This document shows, piece after piece, positions 10,075-23,129 of a DNA stretch of 64,000 bases; the stretch's first letter is position 1; the number at the start of each line of letters is the position of its first letter. Below the pieces are notes generated by a model that was not told the origin of the DNA, made no database searches, and saw nothing but the letters and a program-made list of their open reading frames with translations. The stretch is from Spongilla lacustris (taxonomy: Eukaryota; Porifera; Demospongiae; Spongillida; Spongillidae), in contig OX442429.1 in the NCBI GenBank assembly GCA_949361645.1, positions 2,359,231-2,423,230 on the forward strand, written 5' to 3'. Both the position numbers and the translations under genes were made by a program.

Positions 10075-10296
10075 AGCAGACTCCCTTGAATAGTGTGTGT
10101 ATTCTTAAATTTAATTTATTATCACTGATAACAAGTAAATTCTCCATGAGAAGGTTGGTGGTATATAGGATTTGAAGGCAATGGTGGTGTAAAAAGCAAG
10201 AAAACAAGGGTGTATTTATAAGGACACATTATAACCTCTCTATATAGGTTTAGTTATCTTATCACATACATTGCGCTCCCAGACACACTCAGGTTA

Positions 10297-10302
10297 AATA
10301 AA
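10297..10302 (+). terminator. AATAAA polyadenylation signal
   Basis: AATAAA lies 223 nt after the stop of the fibrinogen-like gene and is the first such hexamer on that strand; the most likely 3' end signal. Confidence 0.5.
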
Positions 10303-10799
10303 AATGTGTAAAAATGTATCTGGATTCAAAATTATGCATTGGTGTAGGCGTACTCCCAGATGGGCATGACAATAAGGTTGGAAAAAAGAAGCAGCGTTCT
10401 TAGTTCTTAGGTATGGCGGGCACAGGGACATTTGCTGGTGATGTGTCTTATGCTACAGCAATAGGCCTGCTATGTTTTCCCTTCTTCAAGGTTGCTAGAC
10501 TACCACCAGCTAAAGAGCTGCTATTATTAATTATCCGCTCCTACACTATATAACTATAATTACACCAGAGTAAGCTGCCTTCTGCCCAGTGGCTATTCAG
10601 GCAAGAGGCTCAACAAATGGGGGTACATTGGACCATGTTAAATTTTTATTGAGCATTATTAATAGAGTATCGCTCTGGCATTATCAATCACTAGGGTAAT
10701 TATTAGTATTTTAATAATATTACAATACTACAATCTGCAAGATGGCTCACCTTGCCCATGGTACTCCACCAGCCCTATAGGTCTTTGATCTTGATATCC
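10303..10799. other. No recognisable gene
   Basis: AT-rich intergenic sequence with no open frame of note, running into the LINE fragment at about 10,800. Confidence 0.5.
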
Positions 10800-11755
10800 T
10801 CAGTTGCTTCTCACGTTGCACTGCAGCTGACACATCTCATCAGGCCTGAGTAGGGGTACGTGGCGTTGGTTTACACTCTATATCCTGTCACTCACCAGCA
10901 GCATGCATTGCATCCCTGAGCTCGTCTGGCTTTAGTACGTCCACTCTTAAACAAGCAGTAGAGGCATTCAAATCCCTTGCTCCAACTTCTGATGCAGTCT
11001 GTGCAGAGGATGTGTAGAAATCACCCTTCCACCAAAAGATGCTATATCCACTAAAGTGGACAACCACCTTTTCAATCAGCTCTTAGAGAACTCCTCCCCT
11101 GCAGATAGAGCTCACTTGCTTTCAGTCTCCTCCCCACATGCTGCCTCATGGATCTCAGTTATACCCTCTGAGGGGCTTGGCCTCCATCTGCAGTCGTCAG
11201 AATTTCAGGTAGCCATCAAGTGGTGGCTGGGCCTTGACTGCTACGTGTGCCCTTTGTCCAGGTCGATCCCCTTGGCCATCATGCTCTCATCTGCAAGCAG
11301 GGTGGTGATGTTGTCTCCCGTCACAATAAACTCCGAGACACCCTAGCAGAGGCCTGTTGCAGGGCTTAAGGTGGAGGCAGGAAGCAACCTCACCCTTGAC
11401 CATAGTCACTCCTGCCCAGCTGACATCCTGGTACCCAACTGGTCTGTGGGCAAGCCAGCAGCCTTTGACCTTTCTGTGACCTCACTGTTCAATTTAAACA
11501 CTTTGTTGGAAGTGGGACTCACAATTGGTGCAGCCGCCAGAGCTACTGAGCTGAGGAAGCATGAGGCAAATGATGGAAAGTGCAGGGAGCTTGGGTGGGT
11601 CTGTGTCCCCATGGTTGTTGAAGCTTGGGGTGCTGAAGCCATGGAGTCATTGTTGTGTCTGGCCTCTCGCCTAGCAACCAGTTCCAACAAGGCAAAGTCA
11701 GCTGTCCTCAATATAGCCTTTATGGCAGGCTAAATTTTAATCTAGTTAAGCAAAT
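10800..11755 (+). pseudogene. LINE fragment A (C-terminal part of RT protein), decayed
   Basis: Two frames resemble the copy at 57,556-58,889. First, 11,056-11,346 with AHLLSVSSPHAASW, GLGLHLQSSEFQVAIKWWLGL. Then 11,371-11,733 with RPADIL-like CPADILVPNW, GKPAAFDLSVTS, AARATELRKHEAND, VEAWGAEAM and LASRLATS. Upstream (10,860-10,950) the DNA still matches the SLSRHSPSAFIASL region. Stops and shifts throughout. It is the part after the RT thumb, including a Cys/His motif region and the RPADIL/AAFD block. Confidence 0.75.
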
Positions 11756-12279
11756 GCCACTGCTATGCTGTCTAAATGCTTTGCCGACCTCGGATATTTA
11801 GACTGTTTAGATTAGGTAGATACATATATATGACTATAATCATAATTATACATTATAACAATGTTATTTGTTCCATACTGTATTATTGTATGAAATAATA
11901 TGTATACTACAATTTGTGATGCCGTACCACGGCACAAAACATAAGCACCCATTTATAGCATGTATTGCCAAGCACATTGTCTATGCCCTGGAGATAGCTC
12001 TGATCAGGGTCATATTCTGTCTACCATATTGCAGGGGACTTTGGCTGTCTCAGCCTGGTGGTCAGTTGTCCAGCTGATATAAAGACTACATTGAGCTTCT
12101 GAACCCCAACATCTACCACCAATGAAATGCAGACCCAACCTAACCGAGGTGCTTCCTCTTTTCAGTCTGCATTGCTACTGATCTTGTCATCATCACACAT
12201 GGTACTTGAAGTGTCATGATTAAGGGTATCGGCAGGTTGTGTTTGCATGACGCAGACAGCTTCTGGCTTTGAGCTGTGC
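11756..12279. other. No recognisable gene
   Basis: AT-rich sequence between LINE fragments; nothing supportable. Confidence 0.4.
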
Positions 12280-12555
12280 ACCCAATCATGCACGTTGACA
12301 AAAATAACAGACGGTGTCCCATATTCTGTTGTGGCAGAAAACCATGTCTGGACCATGTTTGCATGACAGCAGCATAGGGACCAAAGAATGAGACAGACCT
12401 TGATTCATAGGGAGCCCTAACCACCGTTTAGACTTAATGGCAATTTGAAACTCTGAAGAATCAAGGTGAAGGTTAAGCCTTGGAGAAGGTGTAACACAGA
12501 TGGCCAATCTGATGTGGGCCCCTATCTGGGAGGGAAGCCATGTCAAATAACTCAA
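12280..12555 (-). pseudogene. LINE fragment B, opposite strand
   Basis: The minus strand reads RLNLHLDSSEFQIAIK then RWLGL, matching GLGLHLEPSVLQVAVKWWLGL of the 58.2-kb copy. Only this short block is recognisable. The opposite strand from its neighbours shows at least two separate insertions or a local inversion. Confidence 0.6.
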
Positions 12556-12929
12556 TGAATTGTAGATCTACATGTAATTTGCAAGATATACCATCTTCTT
12601 AGCTAGCTTGGATTTTTAAAATAATTTTTATTATTATTATAGGGAAATGTTTTTAAATGGATCCACCTGGAAAGGATTGCTGTCACATTTGCCCTCACCA
12701 AATGCAGGTTGAGAGCACTGCTGTCTTTTTTTTAACCTGATATTATGGCTTAAATTAGTCCATGGCTTCTTTACTCCAAGCACCTTACGGCCTGCACTTT
12801 GCATTGGGTCATTTGGAGTGCATGTGCTTTAGCTCTTATGTAGATAATCCAACTGCCACAGCTGATAATCAAAGAAACTTTTGGATTTAGCGGCCAATGG
12901 CAGCCCAGTCAGAACTCTCTAATAAGCTG

Positions 12930-13690
12930 GATGATCATCTGTTCACCTCAATATTCAGTTCAGCCCTATTACCAGATAAGGCTCACTTACTTTCAATTTC
13001 AGCCTCCCACGCAGCATCTTAGCTCTCAGTTACCCCATCTGAAGGCTTGGGGCTCCACCAGGCCGTGATCAAGTGGTGGCTGGGGATTGACATTTCTGAA
13101 GGTCCATGTGCATTGTGTCCAGACAGTACCCTTGATCATTATGGCCATCATGCAATCACATGCAAAAGAGGAGGAGGTGTTGTGTCACGCCACAATAAGC
13201 TCAGAGGTGCTATTGCTGAAACCTGTCGACGAGCACATATTGGAATAAGGGTAGAGGTTTGCCATAACCTCGCTACTGATCATAGCAAGTCTCGCCCAGC
13301 AGATATTCTATTACCAAGTTGGAGTATCCAGCAGCTCTTGATGTGCCTGTTACATCACACTTAACCCACTGATCATTATGGAAGTGGGAGTGACAGCTGG
13401 TGCTGTTGCTTGGGCCACTGAGTTGAGGAAACACTAAGCCAATAATCCCAAATGTGTCCAACTTGGTTGGGAGTGCATTCCCATGGTGGTCTAGTCCTAT
13501 GGGGCATGGGGGACTGAGGCTTCAGCCCTGTTATCTGCAGTTGCCTCTCGGCTTGCCATCAATCACCAAACTTAAGTCTGTGGTTTTGAAGGACGTATAT
13601 GGCCGGCTGAATTTGCTGTTTGTGCGGGCCAATGCAGCAGCTATTCTGAGTAGGACCAACTTCTCCGTGGCTATATAACATAGCCAGAAA
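12930..13690 (+). pseudogene. LINE fragment C, decayed
   Basis: Contains KAHLLSISASHAAS-like sequence at about 12,980, AVIKWWLGIDI, CALCPDSTLDHYGHHAITCK (a CxxC...HxxxxC pattern), VVSRHNKLRGAIAETCRRA, RPADILLPSW and, after frameshifts, a block ending LFVRANAAAIL. The Cys-His pattern followed by RPADI is consistent with the zinc-finger plus restriction-like endonuclease tail of R2-type LINEs; that subclass assignment is inference. Confidence 0.7.
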
Positions 13691-13774
13691 GTTCCAGCCA
13701 TATCTGTTATCATGTATGGAATATAAGGTTATCATTTCTGTAATAATATAAATTATTATTATAATAAAAAAAGA

Positions 13775-13955
13775 AACCTATGGTGCATGGGGAGCTGAAG
13801 CCATTGAGGCATTTTCTACTGTGGCATCACACCTGGCTGTCCGGACTAATTCCACCAAGTCAAGAGCTCTGGCCACTCTCTATGGTCGTCTCAGCATGAT
13901 TTTGGTACGGGCCAATGCTGGAGCTATTCTGATGCGATCATACCTCACATTGTTT
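13775..13955 (+). pseudogene. LINE fragment D, extreme C terminus
   Basis: Reads YGAWGAEAIEAFSTVASHLA and LYGRLSMILVRANAGAIL, the same C-terminal end as the 58.7-58.9 kb copy (YGAWGKEAIDSF, LASRLAI, LNLHLVRANVKAIF). It lies directly after a copy that already ended the same way, so it is a separate insertion. Confidence 0.7.
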
Positions 13956-15179
13956 TGGACTTGTAATATTGTATTAATAGTAACATTAGTGTTATAGCTG
14001 TAGTTTAGTGGTATTATGTTATTAAACATAATTATTTATATAGCTTGGAATAGATTTTTTAGAAGCGATAATGTGTCAAAGTGGGAATCTAGGGGGTAGT
14101 CTAGTTCTCATAATCTGCATCATGGAAGGATGAGAGGTGGGCCCAACCCCTTATTTTGCCAAACTCCTTGGGCGAAATGGTGACCAAGGGGATCAAGTGA
14201 GCTGGCATGAGAAGTGAATGGTACCTCAGTTTAATTTATTACCAGTATGTGATTATAAGCTCCAACTTGAGCATTTGCTTAATAAGAGCGAATGCCAGAG
14301 CCATCCTCTGAAGAGTTATAGAACCAAACTTGTGTGGCATAATTTTAGTATTAATGTGCATAAGTTTATATGTAAAAGTATAATTACAATGATACATGTG
14401 TAATCAAGCCACAATAATCAAGATATTAAAAGCACGTGTATAAAACTAAAGTCCTAGTACTACAAATTTAACCCAGGCTAACCCTGCCTAGCAGGGCCCT
14501 TGCATTGGTGTGTGGGACACCTATGCACCTTCTTATAACAGAGTTGCATCACAGGAGGCAGGGGCAGTGGCTGACCAAGTTGAGAGATGAAAATCCAACA
14601 AATACTGAAATTTGGACCCCAATACATGTATATATCTGTTTGCTCCAGTTGTCATAGAAACATCGGGTGTGTTTGGAAAACAGACTCTGCAATTCCTAAA
14701 CAATCTTGCTTGTCATGTTTGTAAAGTGTCAGGGGAAGTGCAGTCCTTTTCTTATCTACTTCAACGCCTCTCTGTAGCTGTTTAGCAAGGTGTCTCAGTC
14801 CTGGGCACCTTTGCTAGTGAAGATTACCTTATTTTTGAGGACAGTGACACATATTGATTAGTTAATTATTATTCTATATATCAGGCAGTGCATCTGGTCT
14901 GGGTCCTGTCAAGCATATATGTGAGGCTGAACATTGGACAGAGCCAATGCAAGGGCCTTGCTAAGCTGAGTTACTCTAGGTCACAATATGTGTAGTTATT
15001 GTATTCCTTAATTGGCATGTATCAGATAAAATTATAAAATTAATACTATAATTACCGGGTATTGATCATAATTTATATACAGATAAGTAAAAGGATAAAA
15101 TTTATATTATAATTATTGATCATATTTTACATAGATTGGAGTGGATTTTAAGCGATTATTTGTCGATGTGGGAATCTAG
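13956..15179. other. No intact gene; LINE/SINE-tail-like sequence
   Basis: 14,200-14,400 repeats the module CCAACTTGAGCATTTGCTT / AGAGCGAATGCCAGAGCC found in the composite repeats at 15.7, 18.4, 61.1 and 63.7 kb. The rest is AT-rich without recognisable genes. Confidence 0.5.
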
Positions 15180-16240
15180 TGGGGAGGGAAGGCTTATCAA
15201 ATAAAAACTCAGTGAATTGCAGGTCCTCTAATATGCAAGATAACACTACACCTTCTGAGTTAGCTTGGATTTTTTGTTATTATAGCAAGGAGATGCACAT
15301 GTACAATGTACATACACTAATAACTAGCAGACAAAGTTATAAAAGGGATCCACTTGGTCTGGAGATTAGGTATTGCACTTTGGGTTTTTTTCAGAGTGCT
15401 TTCGCTCTTCCGTAGATAGCTGCCCCAGCTGACAATCCCTTGATGTCACTGAGAGGTCAAAGGCAGCTGGCTTAACAGGGCCTAGTTGGGCAGCAAAATG
15501 TCTGCAGGTCATGAGGGTCAGGTGTGTATGCAGTTGGTTATGGTGGGTGACCGCATCTCCTTCTTTAATTTGTTACATGTTGTGGCATGGTGACCAAGGG
15601 GATTCAGTGCGCTGGCATTATAAGTGAATGGTAACTTTAATTTATTTTACCAGTACGCGATTATTTAATAAATAAGCTCATTTACTTAATAAGAGCGAAT
15701 GCCAGAGCCATCCTCCGAAGAGTATAGAACTGAACTGACTTGTGTGACAAACGTTTAGTGTGTATTCAAGTTTATGTATGTAAAGTATAATTACAACGAT
15801 AATATTTTCTAGAACGATAATCGGGATATGAACAAAGATAAAAGTAGAAGTATAAATAAGCTTATAATTACTGGTATTTGATCATAATAATACTATATTT
15901 ATATGGGAATAAAAGTATTTATTGAACATAATTTGTATAGATCGGAGCGGATTTTAAGCGATTATTTGTCGAAGTGGGAATCTAGCGAGGTAATCAAGTT
16001 CTCATAACCTGCATCATGGGAGGATGAGAGGCGGGCCCAAACCCTTATTTTGCCAAACTCCTCGGGTGAAAAAAACACCTTCTTTGCAGGATTCGAACTC
16101 GAAACCTCGTGATTCAGAACCACTGGCTTTAGCGTTGAGCCAAAGGACTAGTCATGAATATATTATGCTAAAACCGCATTTAACGATGATGCGAGCCTTA
16201 CAGTGCGCTTTTTCAATTCTAAGCTTATGCACATAACGGC
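15180..16240 (+). repeat. LINE/SINE composite repeat, unit R1
   Basis: Matches 17,880-18,454 plus 24,752-25,200 in direct orientation and 63,181-64,000 in inverted orientation. It carries small pieces of LINE coding sequence (minus-strand CCCCTTGGTCACCATGCCAC and CCTGCAGACATTTTGCTGCC blocks), an AGAGCGAATGCCAGAGCC tail module and a SINE head on the minus strand. Confidence 0.75.
15940..16152 (-). mobile_element. tRNA-derived SINE, copy 1
   Basis: On the minus strand: TGGCTCAACGC (box A-like), then CTG in anticodon position within GGTTCTGAATC, then GAGTTCGAATCC (box B). The body GAGGAGTTTGGCAAAATAAGG, CGCCTCTCATCCTCCCATGATG follows. Only the D arm and anticodon arm fold convincingly, so it is a tRNA-like SINE head rather than a functional tRNA gene. 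Confidence 0.8.
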
Positions 16241-16634
16241 CAGTAAAACTTGTACTGATGGGCATGTCGCTATAGTGAGAGCTACACAAGATTTGCTCCC
16301 TTTTTGCCACTCAAGGCAGTTAATTTCACGACATACCTTTTTTGGCGGTAACGACTAACGTCTCGTAGTAAGCAATCGCTGCTCTCACCCCCTCCATATA
16401 AAACGCACGAAATTAAAACCGCAACTCCTAAAAAAACGATTGCCACTCGTTATTAAGGCTAATTACGTAATTGCTACCTTACTACCCGACATGGCCAGGC
16501 TATTTACAAATACGATAGGTGAGAGTGATTTCATTAAATACATGATTATATACACATGCAAAGTCTCCTTATATCTTTCGTGGTGACACAAAATAGTCCA
16601 TGTATATTCAATTCATCCTGATGCCGGTTTCTAA

Positions 16635-16726
<92 letters not shown>

Positions 16727-16759
16727 TGCATGTGTGTGTATGTGTGTGTATCCTCTAAT

Positions 16760-16797
<38 letters not shown>

Positions 16798-17879
16798 TAT
16801 GTGCATCATTCTTTAATTTGCAGCAACCACAGTCAAATGCAAGTCAGTTCTTGTTTATCCCAGCTGTAAAGAATCAACATCAATACAAGCAGTTATGAGC
16901 GTGTATCTACGTGTACTTCATATCACCACCTGCACTCACTCCCTCTCCTTTCTCTTACTTCCCCCTTAACAGTAGCATCATCTCTACGCCTCTCCTGATG
17001 ACACTCACATCACCGCTGCATGGTGGTGTGCTATTACAGCAACAAAAGGAAGCTGTCAAGGTCATGGTACGATGTTCCAATGATAACTGGGCCAGGCTGA
17101 TCTAATTATGAGTGGTGCACATGACAATATGGAAATGTTCCAATTTGACCGCACAGCCATTTTGCAATATACTACTACTGTTCCATTGTCAACAGTATGA
17201 TATTAGGGGACAAATAATTATGGACAGAACTACAACTTTCATTGAACTGATCAATTAGATGTTATTCTGTACCTATCAGTTGTAGTCAGTTGAAGAATAA
17301 TAAAAGACCAATATTTTATATTATGCTACCATAAAGGAAACATCTACTCTTGCCACCTTAATGTAAAAAAATCCTCTCAGTAAACATTTCTTGCTATGTG
17401 CACGTTTTAACTTAGAGGCATGCAATGCATGCTTATGAAAGGTCTGCAATGATAGCAATTAAAGCTTGCTTGACATCAATGATGGGCCATATAAATTATA
17501 ACTGCTTCATATTGATATACCAGCATTAAAACATACACCCTCATGGAAAAAATATACAGAGAGAGCTTGTTAAAATGAGCAACTGCTGTATACATAGATG
17601 TCTGTCTTCTGTCTGATAAGTTTATTTTCATGGCTCACGCAATGCCTGTACATATATACATCGAACCTTTTTACTATATATGGTGCGTTTTTTTATGTTC
17701 ACAACTTTCGCCTTGTCGTTTGAGGCCGGGCATATGTACAATGCTATTTGATGGCCTGCATGTAAGGAAGGAAGAGATAGGGGATCAAGGTGCAGGCGGA
17801 ACTGCTTTAGTTCTGTTTATGGTGCAACATAGTACATTATTTGTACAATACTTACTTCAGAAAAAACCTGAACGCAGGG
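16241..17879. repeat. Internal segment between the two composite repeats; inverted copy at 61,620-63,180
   Basis: Shares with the inverted copy the order: CACATGCCCATCAGTAC-type flank, ACGACTAACGTCTCGTAG, a (GT)n microsatellite, a TTCATCCTGATGCC block, then GGCATGCAATGCATGC, CATGGAAAAAATATACAG and ATAAGTTTATTTTCATGG. No conserved reading frame was recognised, so it appears non-coding. Confidence 0.75.
16637..16801. repeat. (GT)n microsatellite
   Basis: Two GT runs separated by about 40 bp. The inverted homologue at 62,676-62,742 is much shorter, so the array expanded or contracted after duplication. Confidence 0.95.
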
Positions 17880-18454
17880 GGACCTATCTGGGAGGGAAGC
17901 CTTATCAAATAACTCAGTGAATTGCAGGTCCCCTAACATGCAATATGTACACCTTCTGACTTAGCTTGGATTTCTATTATTCTAATAACTAGCAGACAAA
18001 GTTGATAAAGGGATCCACTTGGTCCAGAAATTAGACATAGCACTCTGGGTTATTTTCAGTGTGCTTTCATTCTTCCATAGATAGCTGCCCCAGCTGACAA
18101 TCCCTGTGATGTCACTGAGAGGTCAAAGGCAGCCGGCTTAACAGGGCCTAGTTGGGTACCTGCAGGGTATGAGGGTCAGGTGTGAGGTTGCTACCCATCT
18201 CCACCTTCACTCTCATATGGCAAGTCTCTGCCAGCAGTTGGTTATGGTGGGTGACCGCATCTCCTTTAATTTGTAACTGGTGACCAAGGGGATTTAGTGA
18301 GCTGGCATTAAAAGTGAATGGTAACTTTAATTTATTACCAGTATAAGCGATTATTTAAAAAATAAGCTCCAACTTGAGCATTTGCTTATAAGAGTGAATG
18401 TCAGAGCCGTACTCTGAAGAGGAGTGACAAATTTTTTAGTGCGTATTAAGTTTA
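17880..18454 (+). repeat. LINE/SINE composite repeat, unit R2 (left part, interrupted)
   Basis: Begins GGGACCTATCTGGGAGGGAAGCC and runs to AGTGCGTATTAAGTTTA, where the 6.3-kb TIR element has inserted. The rest of the unit resumes at 24,749. The undisturbed inverted copy at 60,443-61,620 confirms the join. Confidence 0.85.
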
Positions 18455-20539
18455 CACTGTGCAAAAACTTTGTTATACGATAGCGTATTCTATAGCGTAT
18501 ATTTGAATATACACCTTAAATATACACGCTAGCGTATAGAACCATATACGCAGGTGCGTATATTCAAATATAACCGATCACGCGACATTTGTGGTTGCTT
18601 AGCAAACCGTTGAATTCACTTTGTGGCTACGTTGTCGGTCACCGTATACTAAGTGCTTTATATTCCGTATATTATCCTCCTACCACTCCCACCCCTCGTT
18701 CCCGATCCAGTTTAGTCAATTTAAAATTTTAATCATTTTGCACATGTACAACAAAACAACAAACTAACAGTCCGAGGCGGCAATCTGCATATATTCGATC
18801 CAAGGCACCTGTACAGAATACGAACAATAAATTAAGATCGTAAAAAAATATATTTCACTCACCACATATCATATCCTCATTCTGTTTATATATATAGAGC
18901 AACAGATACATTATCGGGTAAGTGATATGCTTACCTTTCTTGTCTCCTATCTCCGATGTTTGACTTAAAACAATGGAACAGTGCGGGTTAACACTTACCG
19001 TACCGTCCGGTCGGAGTCTGCAAGTTAAAAAAAAACCTTAGCAAAACACAACAAATGAATAGGCCTATACCTTTTTATATCGCGCTCCATTGTGCCTGCT
19101 GTTCTATCATTTCGGTTCTTCAACCGAACGGGAACACTTAGGACACTTCCCAACCTAGTGCAAATAGAGAAAGGTGAATTCATTCTTTAGCAACTACAAC
19201 ACATAATACCGGTAACTTGTACACTCTGGAAAGACGAACTATTGCCATTTAACGATCAAAACCCTGATCTCAGCGCGATTCTTACAGTCCTTCTGTCTGT
19301 TCATACCAAAAGCAACACGACCATGAAATAGCCCGCCTAAAATCTACAAATCACATGCACGGTTAGTTAACCACATTTCTAATTGGAGCACTTTTGTATC
19401 GTACTACACAAACATTTGTACAGGGGTCCAATAGCAGGCCCGTACCCCCCCCCCCCCCCCCCCCCGCTCGTCAGAACTAGTTCCGCTTGCCATCAAAATA
19501 ATTTATTCATTACTTCTATACATGTACATGTATAGCTATAGCCCGCGAGAATGAGATAACAATACATGCAGGCTTAGCAACCGCGGGACATCCATTCTAA
19601 ATGGGGCGCCCACGTCCCGCCCACAACAAATAGCAGCGGCGGAACAGGGGGTGGGTCCGTGAATTAAATTACGGGTTCCATGCAATTATGGGTAGAAGTT
19701 CCGCAAACGATCAAGAATTGCGGAACTTTTACCCTTGCATACTGTTAGCCCAGTTTGTGTTCACGTTCAATAATGAAGTACATGTAGTCGGGCTTGCGAG
19801 TTGCGAGTCTAAAGGCTGGCATACACGGGGCAACTTCCGGGCTATTTGTCGTATGCAACTCAAATGACTACATGTAACAGTATGCTAGTTGGGCGCGAAG
19901 GTCGGGCTACGCCCAACTATGTTTTGTGGCTGAACATGTCCAGAAATTGTGGACATCGATGCATAACTCGGCGTGCGATTGTGATAAAAAAAATCTAATT
20001 GCACCATTAAACTCGCTAGGTACTTTACAGATTTATCACGTTATTAAAACTGCTAATTAATTTATTAAAATATATTATTGTTATTGTCTTTTAATAAATG
20101 CATTGTATGTCTGCATGGCAGGGAAGTTAGGAATAGGCATCGCTGTTACATAAAATCCTTCCTAACTAAAGACTTTAGTGATCTAAGTATACGCATGCGC
20201 AACTCAAAACATTTAGTTGTACTCGTGCCCCTGCCATTGGATGCATTCTGGAGGTCACGTGATCTGTTATTTAACCATTTTGATCCATTGTATAGTAGTT
20301 GGGCGTAGCCTTTTGGCGGAGGGTCGGAGCCTATACCAAGATTTGTACCCATCTGATTTCTTGGTATACGCTAGTCTCGCTGGCCAGACGTACAACATCG
20401 AACTTCAACTGGATACTCATAGGCTTGAAACCCCCATAACGCGAAGGTCGAGCTAATAGAACCGCTGCTGCGGAGTAGCTACTACATATAGGTGTGACTA
20501 CGAGACTCGCTCGTTAAGATGCATGGGCGATTCCGTCCC

Positions 20540-20577
20540 TATATATATATATATATAATATTATGTATATATATATC
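20540..20577. repeat. (TA)n microsatellite
   Basis: Two short TA runs separated by ATTATG. Confidence 0.8.
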
Positions 20578-21044
20578 CATCTGCATGTGCATCGCTCTGC
20601 ATGGCGTTGACCACGACGCGTACGACTGGCTTGTTTCTGATAACATGCTAGAAGTTCTCGTGGAGGAGTGTTAAGGATATTGCCTTCCACTAGCTAAAGA
20701 ATTAACATATGCATGGTGGCGGATATTCACAGCTGGACTCTCCACTGTGTCCTGGCCCTCTTATACTGTATATCGTCGATTAATGACTGTATGTATATGG
20801 ATCAATTGGCAGGCAAGGTCACTCCATAGCAGTCTCGTTCCCAGACCCACTATCTGCTACGAGGTTAAGTCCTGTACTCATTTCTATCCAGCTCCGCCAG
20901 AATTTTGGCTAGGGTATACAAGAAGGATGAACAGTCGTAAACGTATTTGGCAGTTGGCCTGAGATGTGTGTGTTTGTTATGCCGTGTGTTCTACTTTTTG
21001 ATGATTGAGCGGCTGGAAGGAAATGCACATGCACCCACACCCAA

Positions 21045-21395
21045 ATGCAAATACAAACATGCACCATGCATGCAAATACACACACACACACACACATGTA
21101 CAAGCAAATACACACACACACATGTACATGCAAATACACACACACACATGTACATGCAAATACACACACACACATGTACACACACACACACATGTACATG
21201 CAAATACACACACACACATGTACATGCAAATACACACACATGTACATGCAAATACATGCAAATACACACACATGTACATGCAGATACACACACACACACA
21301 TGTATATGCCAATACACACACGCACACACACACATACACACACATACACACACATGTACATGCAAATACACACACACACATACACACACATGACA
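21045..21395. repeat. CA-rich minisatellite (CACACATGTACATGCAAATA)
   Basis: About twelve irregular copies of a unit combining a CA run, ATGTACATG and CAAATA. Long open frames on both strands are low-complexity by-products. Confidence 0.9.
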
Positions 21396-22329
21396 CAGGA
21401 CTTGCATGGGCATGCAGTTGAAGAAAAGATCACATACATGCACCTGTCTATCTAATTTACTCCTACAAATACTAAGCAATGGCACAAAAAAGGATGCCAT
21501 GATGCAGCTCTGATCTGTCACCAGTGAACAGATTGATGGCCAATGGCATGAAGGCTGGTGATCATGACTCATACACAATGGCAAGGATGCTGGATAGAAA
21601 CTACAAATATGTGAGGGCCATGCATGTGAAACGTTTACATAACAGCCATAACTAATGACCACATGCCACCACCCTAATTAAGTAGGTGACCACAAAGATT
21701 TTGAGTCTCTGCTAGTACATGTACATGTAATACCTTCTTGAACTTTCCACATTTATCACAATCACACACACATACACATAACCAAATAAATATAAATGCC
21801 ACACCACAACTGTTACATCACCTATTACATACATCTGCAGAGCCATGTACATATAGCTAGACCACATAAAGCCTTCCATTTGAGTTGTTGCTGAAGTGTT
21901 TTCACCAGGTGCATGTTGGAAGGGTGGCTGGCACAGTCCATGAGATGCAAAACTTTGTGTCCAGTCCCTGGTCCATACCAGGTGGTCATGTAGGTAAGCC
22001 TCCTCTCCTGGCAGACAACTGGCGTCTGTGCTATGTGTACAACCAAACCAAGGAGTTTTTCTAACCAAACTAATAAAGGTGGACACCACAGGATGTGACA
22101 ATTGTAGCCGATTTAAACAATTATGCATGTAACACATAGATCTATCTCCTCTAACTGTACTCCTACATCAGAAACCTTTTTAACTTAATTTGATTCATAT
22201 CCCAGTGGCTGCCTCTGGGGTGTGCTATCAAATTCCTCATCTCTAGGGAGAAGGGCCTACAAGTATTATCTTTTCCCAACTGTTCCACAAGGATATCTCC
22301 CATTCACCTTCACAAGGTACTCTCTCCTC

Positions 22330-22760
22330 TGCCTCCACAAGGCTATCTCACAAGGCTACTTCCCTCCACCTTCACAAAACAACCTCCCTCCACCTTCACA
22401 AAACCACCTTCACAAGGCTACCTCCCTCCACCTTCAGAAGGCTACCTTCCTCCACCCTCACAAGGCTACCTCCCTCCACCCTCATAAGGCTACCTCCCTC
22501 CACCCTCACAAGGCTACCTCCCTCCACCTTCACAAGGCTACCTACCCTCACAAGGCTACCTCCCTCCACCTTCACAAGGCTACCTCCCTCCACCCTCACA
22601 AGGCTACCTCCCTCCACCCTCACAAGGCTACCTCCCTCCACCTTCACAAGGCTACCTCCTTCCACCCTCACAAGGCTACCTTCCTCCACCCTCACAAGGC
22701 TACCTCCCTCCACCTACATACATGTGGCTACCTCCCTCCACCTTCACAAGGCTGTCACCT
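22330..22760. repeat. 24-bp minisatellite (CACAAGGCTACCTCCCTCCACCYT)
   Basis: About seventeen copies of a 24-bp unit. Because 24 is a multiple of three the array stays open and would read as HKATSLHP-type octapeptides on the plus strand and VEGGSLVR on the minus strand; neither has an independent sign of being a protein. Confidence 0.95.
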
Positions 22761-23000
22761 TTTCCACCTTCTCACATGTGGATATAGTAAAAAAGTAGGT
22801 TGCATTTCCCAATAAATTTAAATTGCCGCATGTATTCCTCACGTGATTTATCCTTATAAGGTTCGTCTCTGTGGAACGGGTTTTTTTGCTGTATTGGTAG
22901 TTTTCATTCTGCAGAGATGAAAAAATATATAGACACGCGCAGATACATAAGTACAATTTGCAAAAAAGAAAAAAAAGGAACGAAACCTACAAAAAAAAAT

Positions 23001-23129
23001 ATGGCGTCAGGTTTGCAAGTAAGAGCATGCCCATCTTTACAAACTAAGGTAGAACAGGTGCAAAAGAGTGGCTTTGCTATAGGAATCATATCCACGAACA
23101 CCTTTTGTGGTAGAATTAGCGATATAGGT
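23001..23129 (+). other. Candidate first exon of an unidentified gene
   Basis: ATG at 23,001 opens MASGLQVRACPSLQTKVEQ... and runs for 43 codons to a consensus donor GATATAG|GTGAGT. A TATATAG box lies about 75 bp upstream. It lies inside the 4.77-kb hAT-like element, so it could be a captured host exon or part of a transposon gene. Product not recognised. Confidence 0.3.

Noticed and set aside
20909..21662. Long open frames on both strands (Cys/Val-rich, His/Thr-rich)
   Set aside because: They only read through the CA-rich minisatellite; composition follows the repeat and both strands are equally open.
22222..22815. 197-codon frame with HKATSLHP octapeptide repeats
   Set aside because: Product of a 24-bp minisatellite whose period keeps all frames open; no signal peptide, no start context, no conservation evidence.
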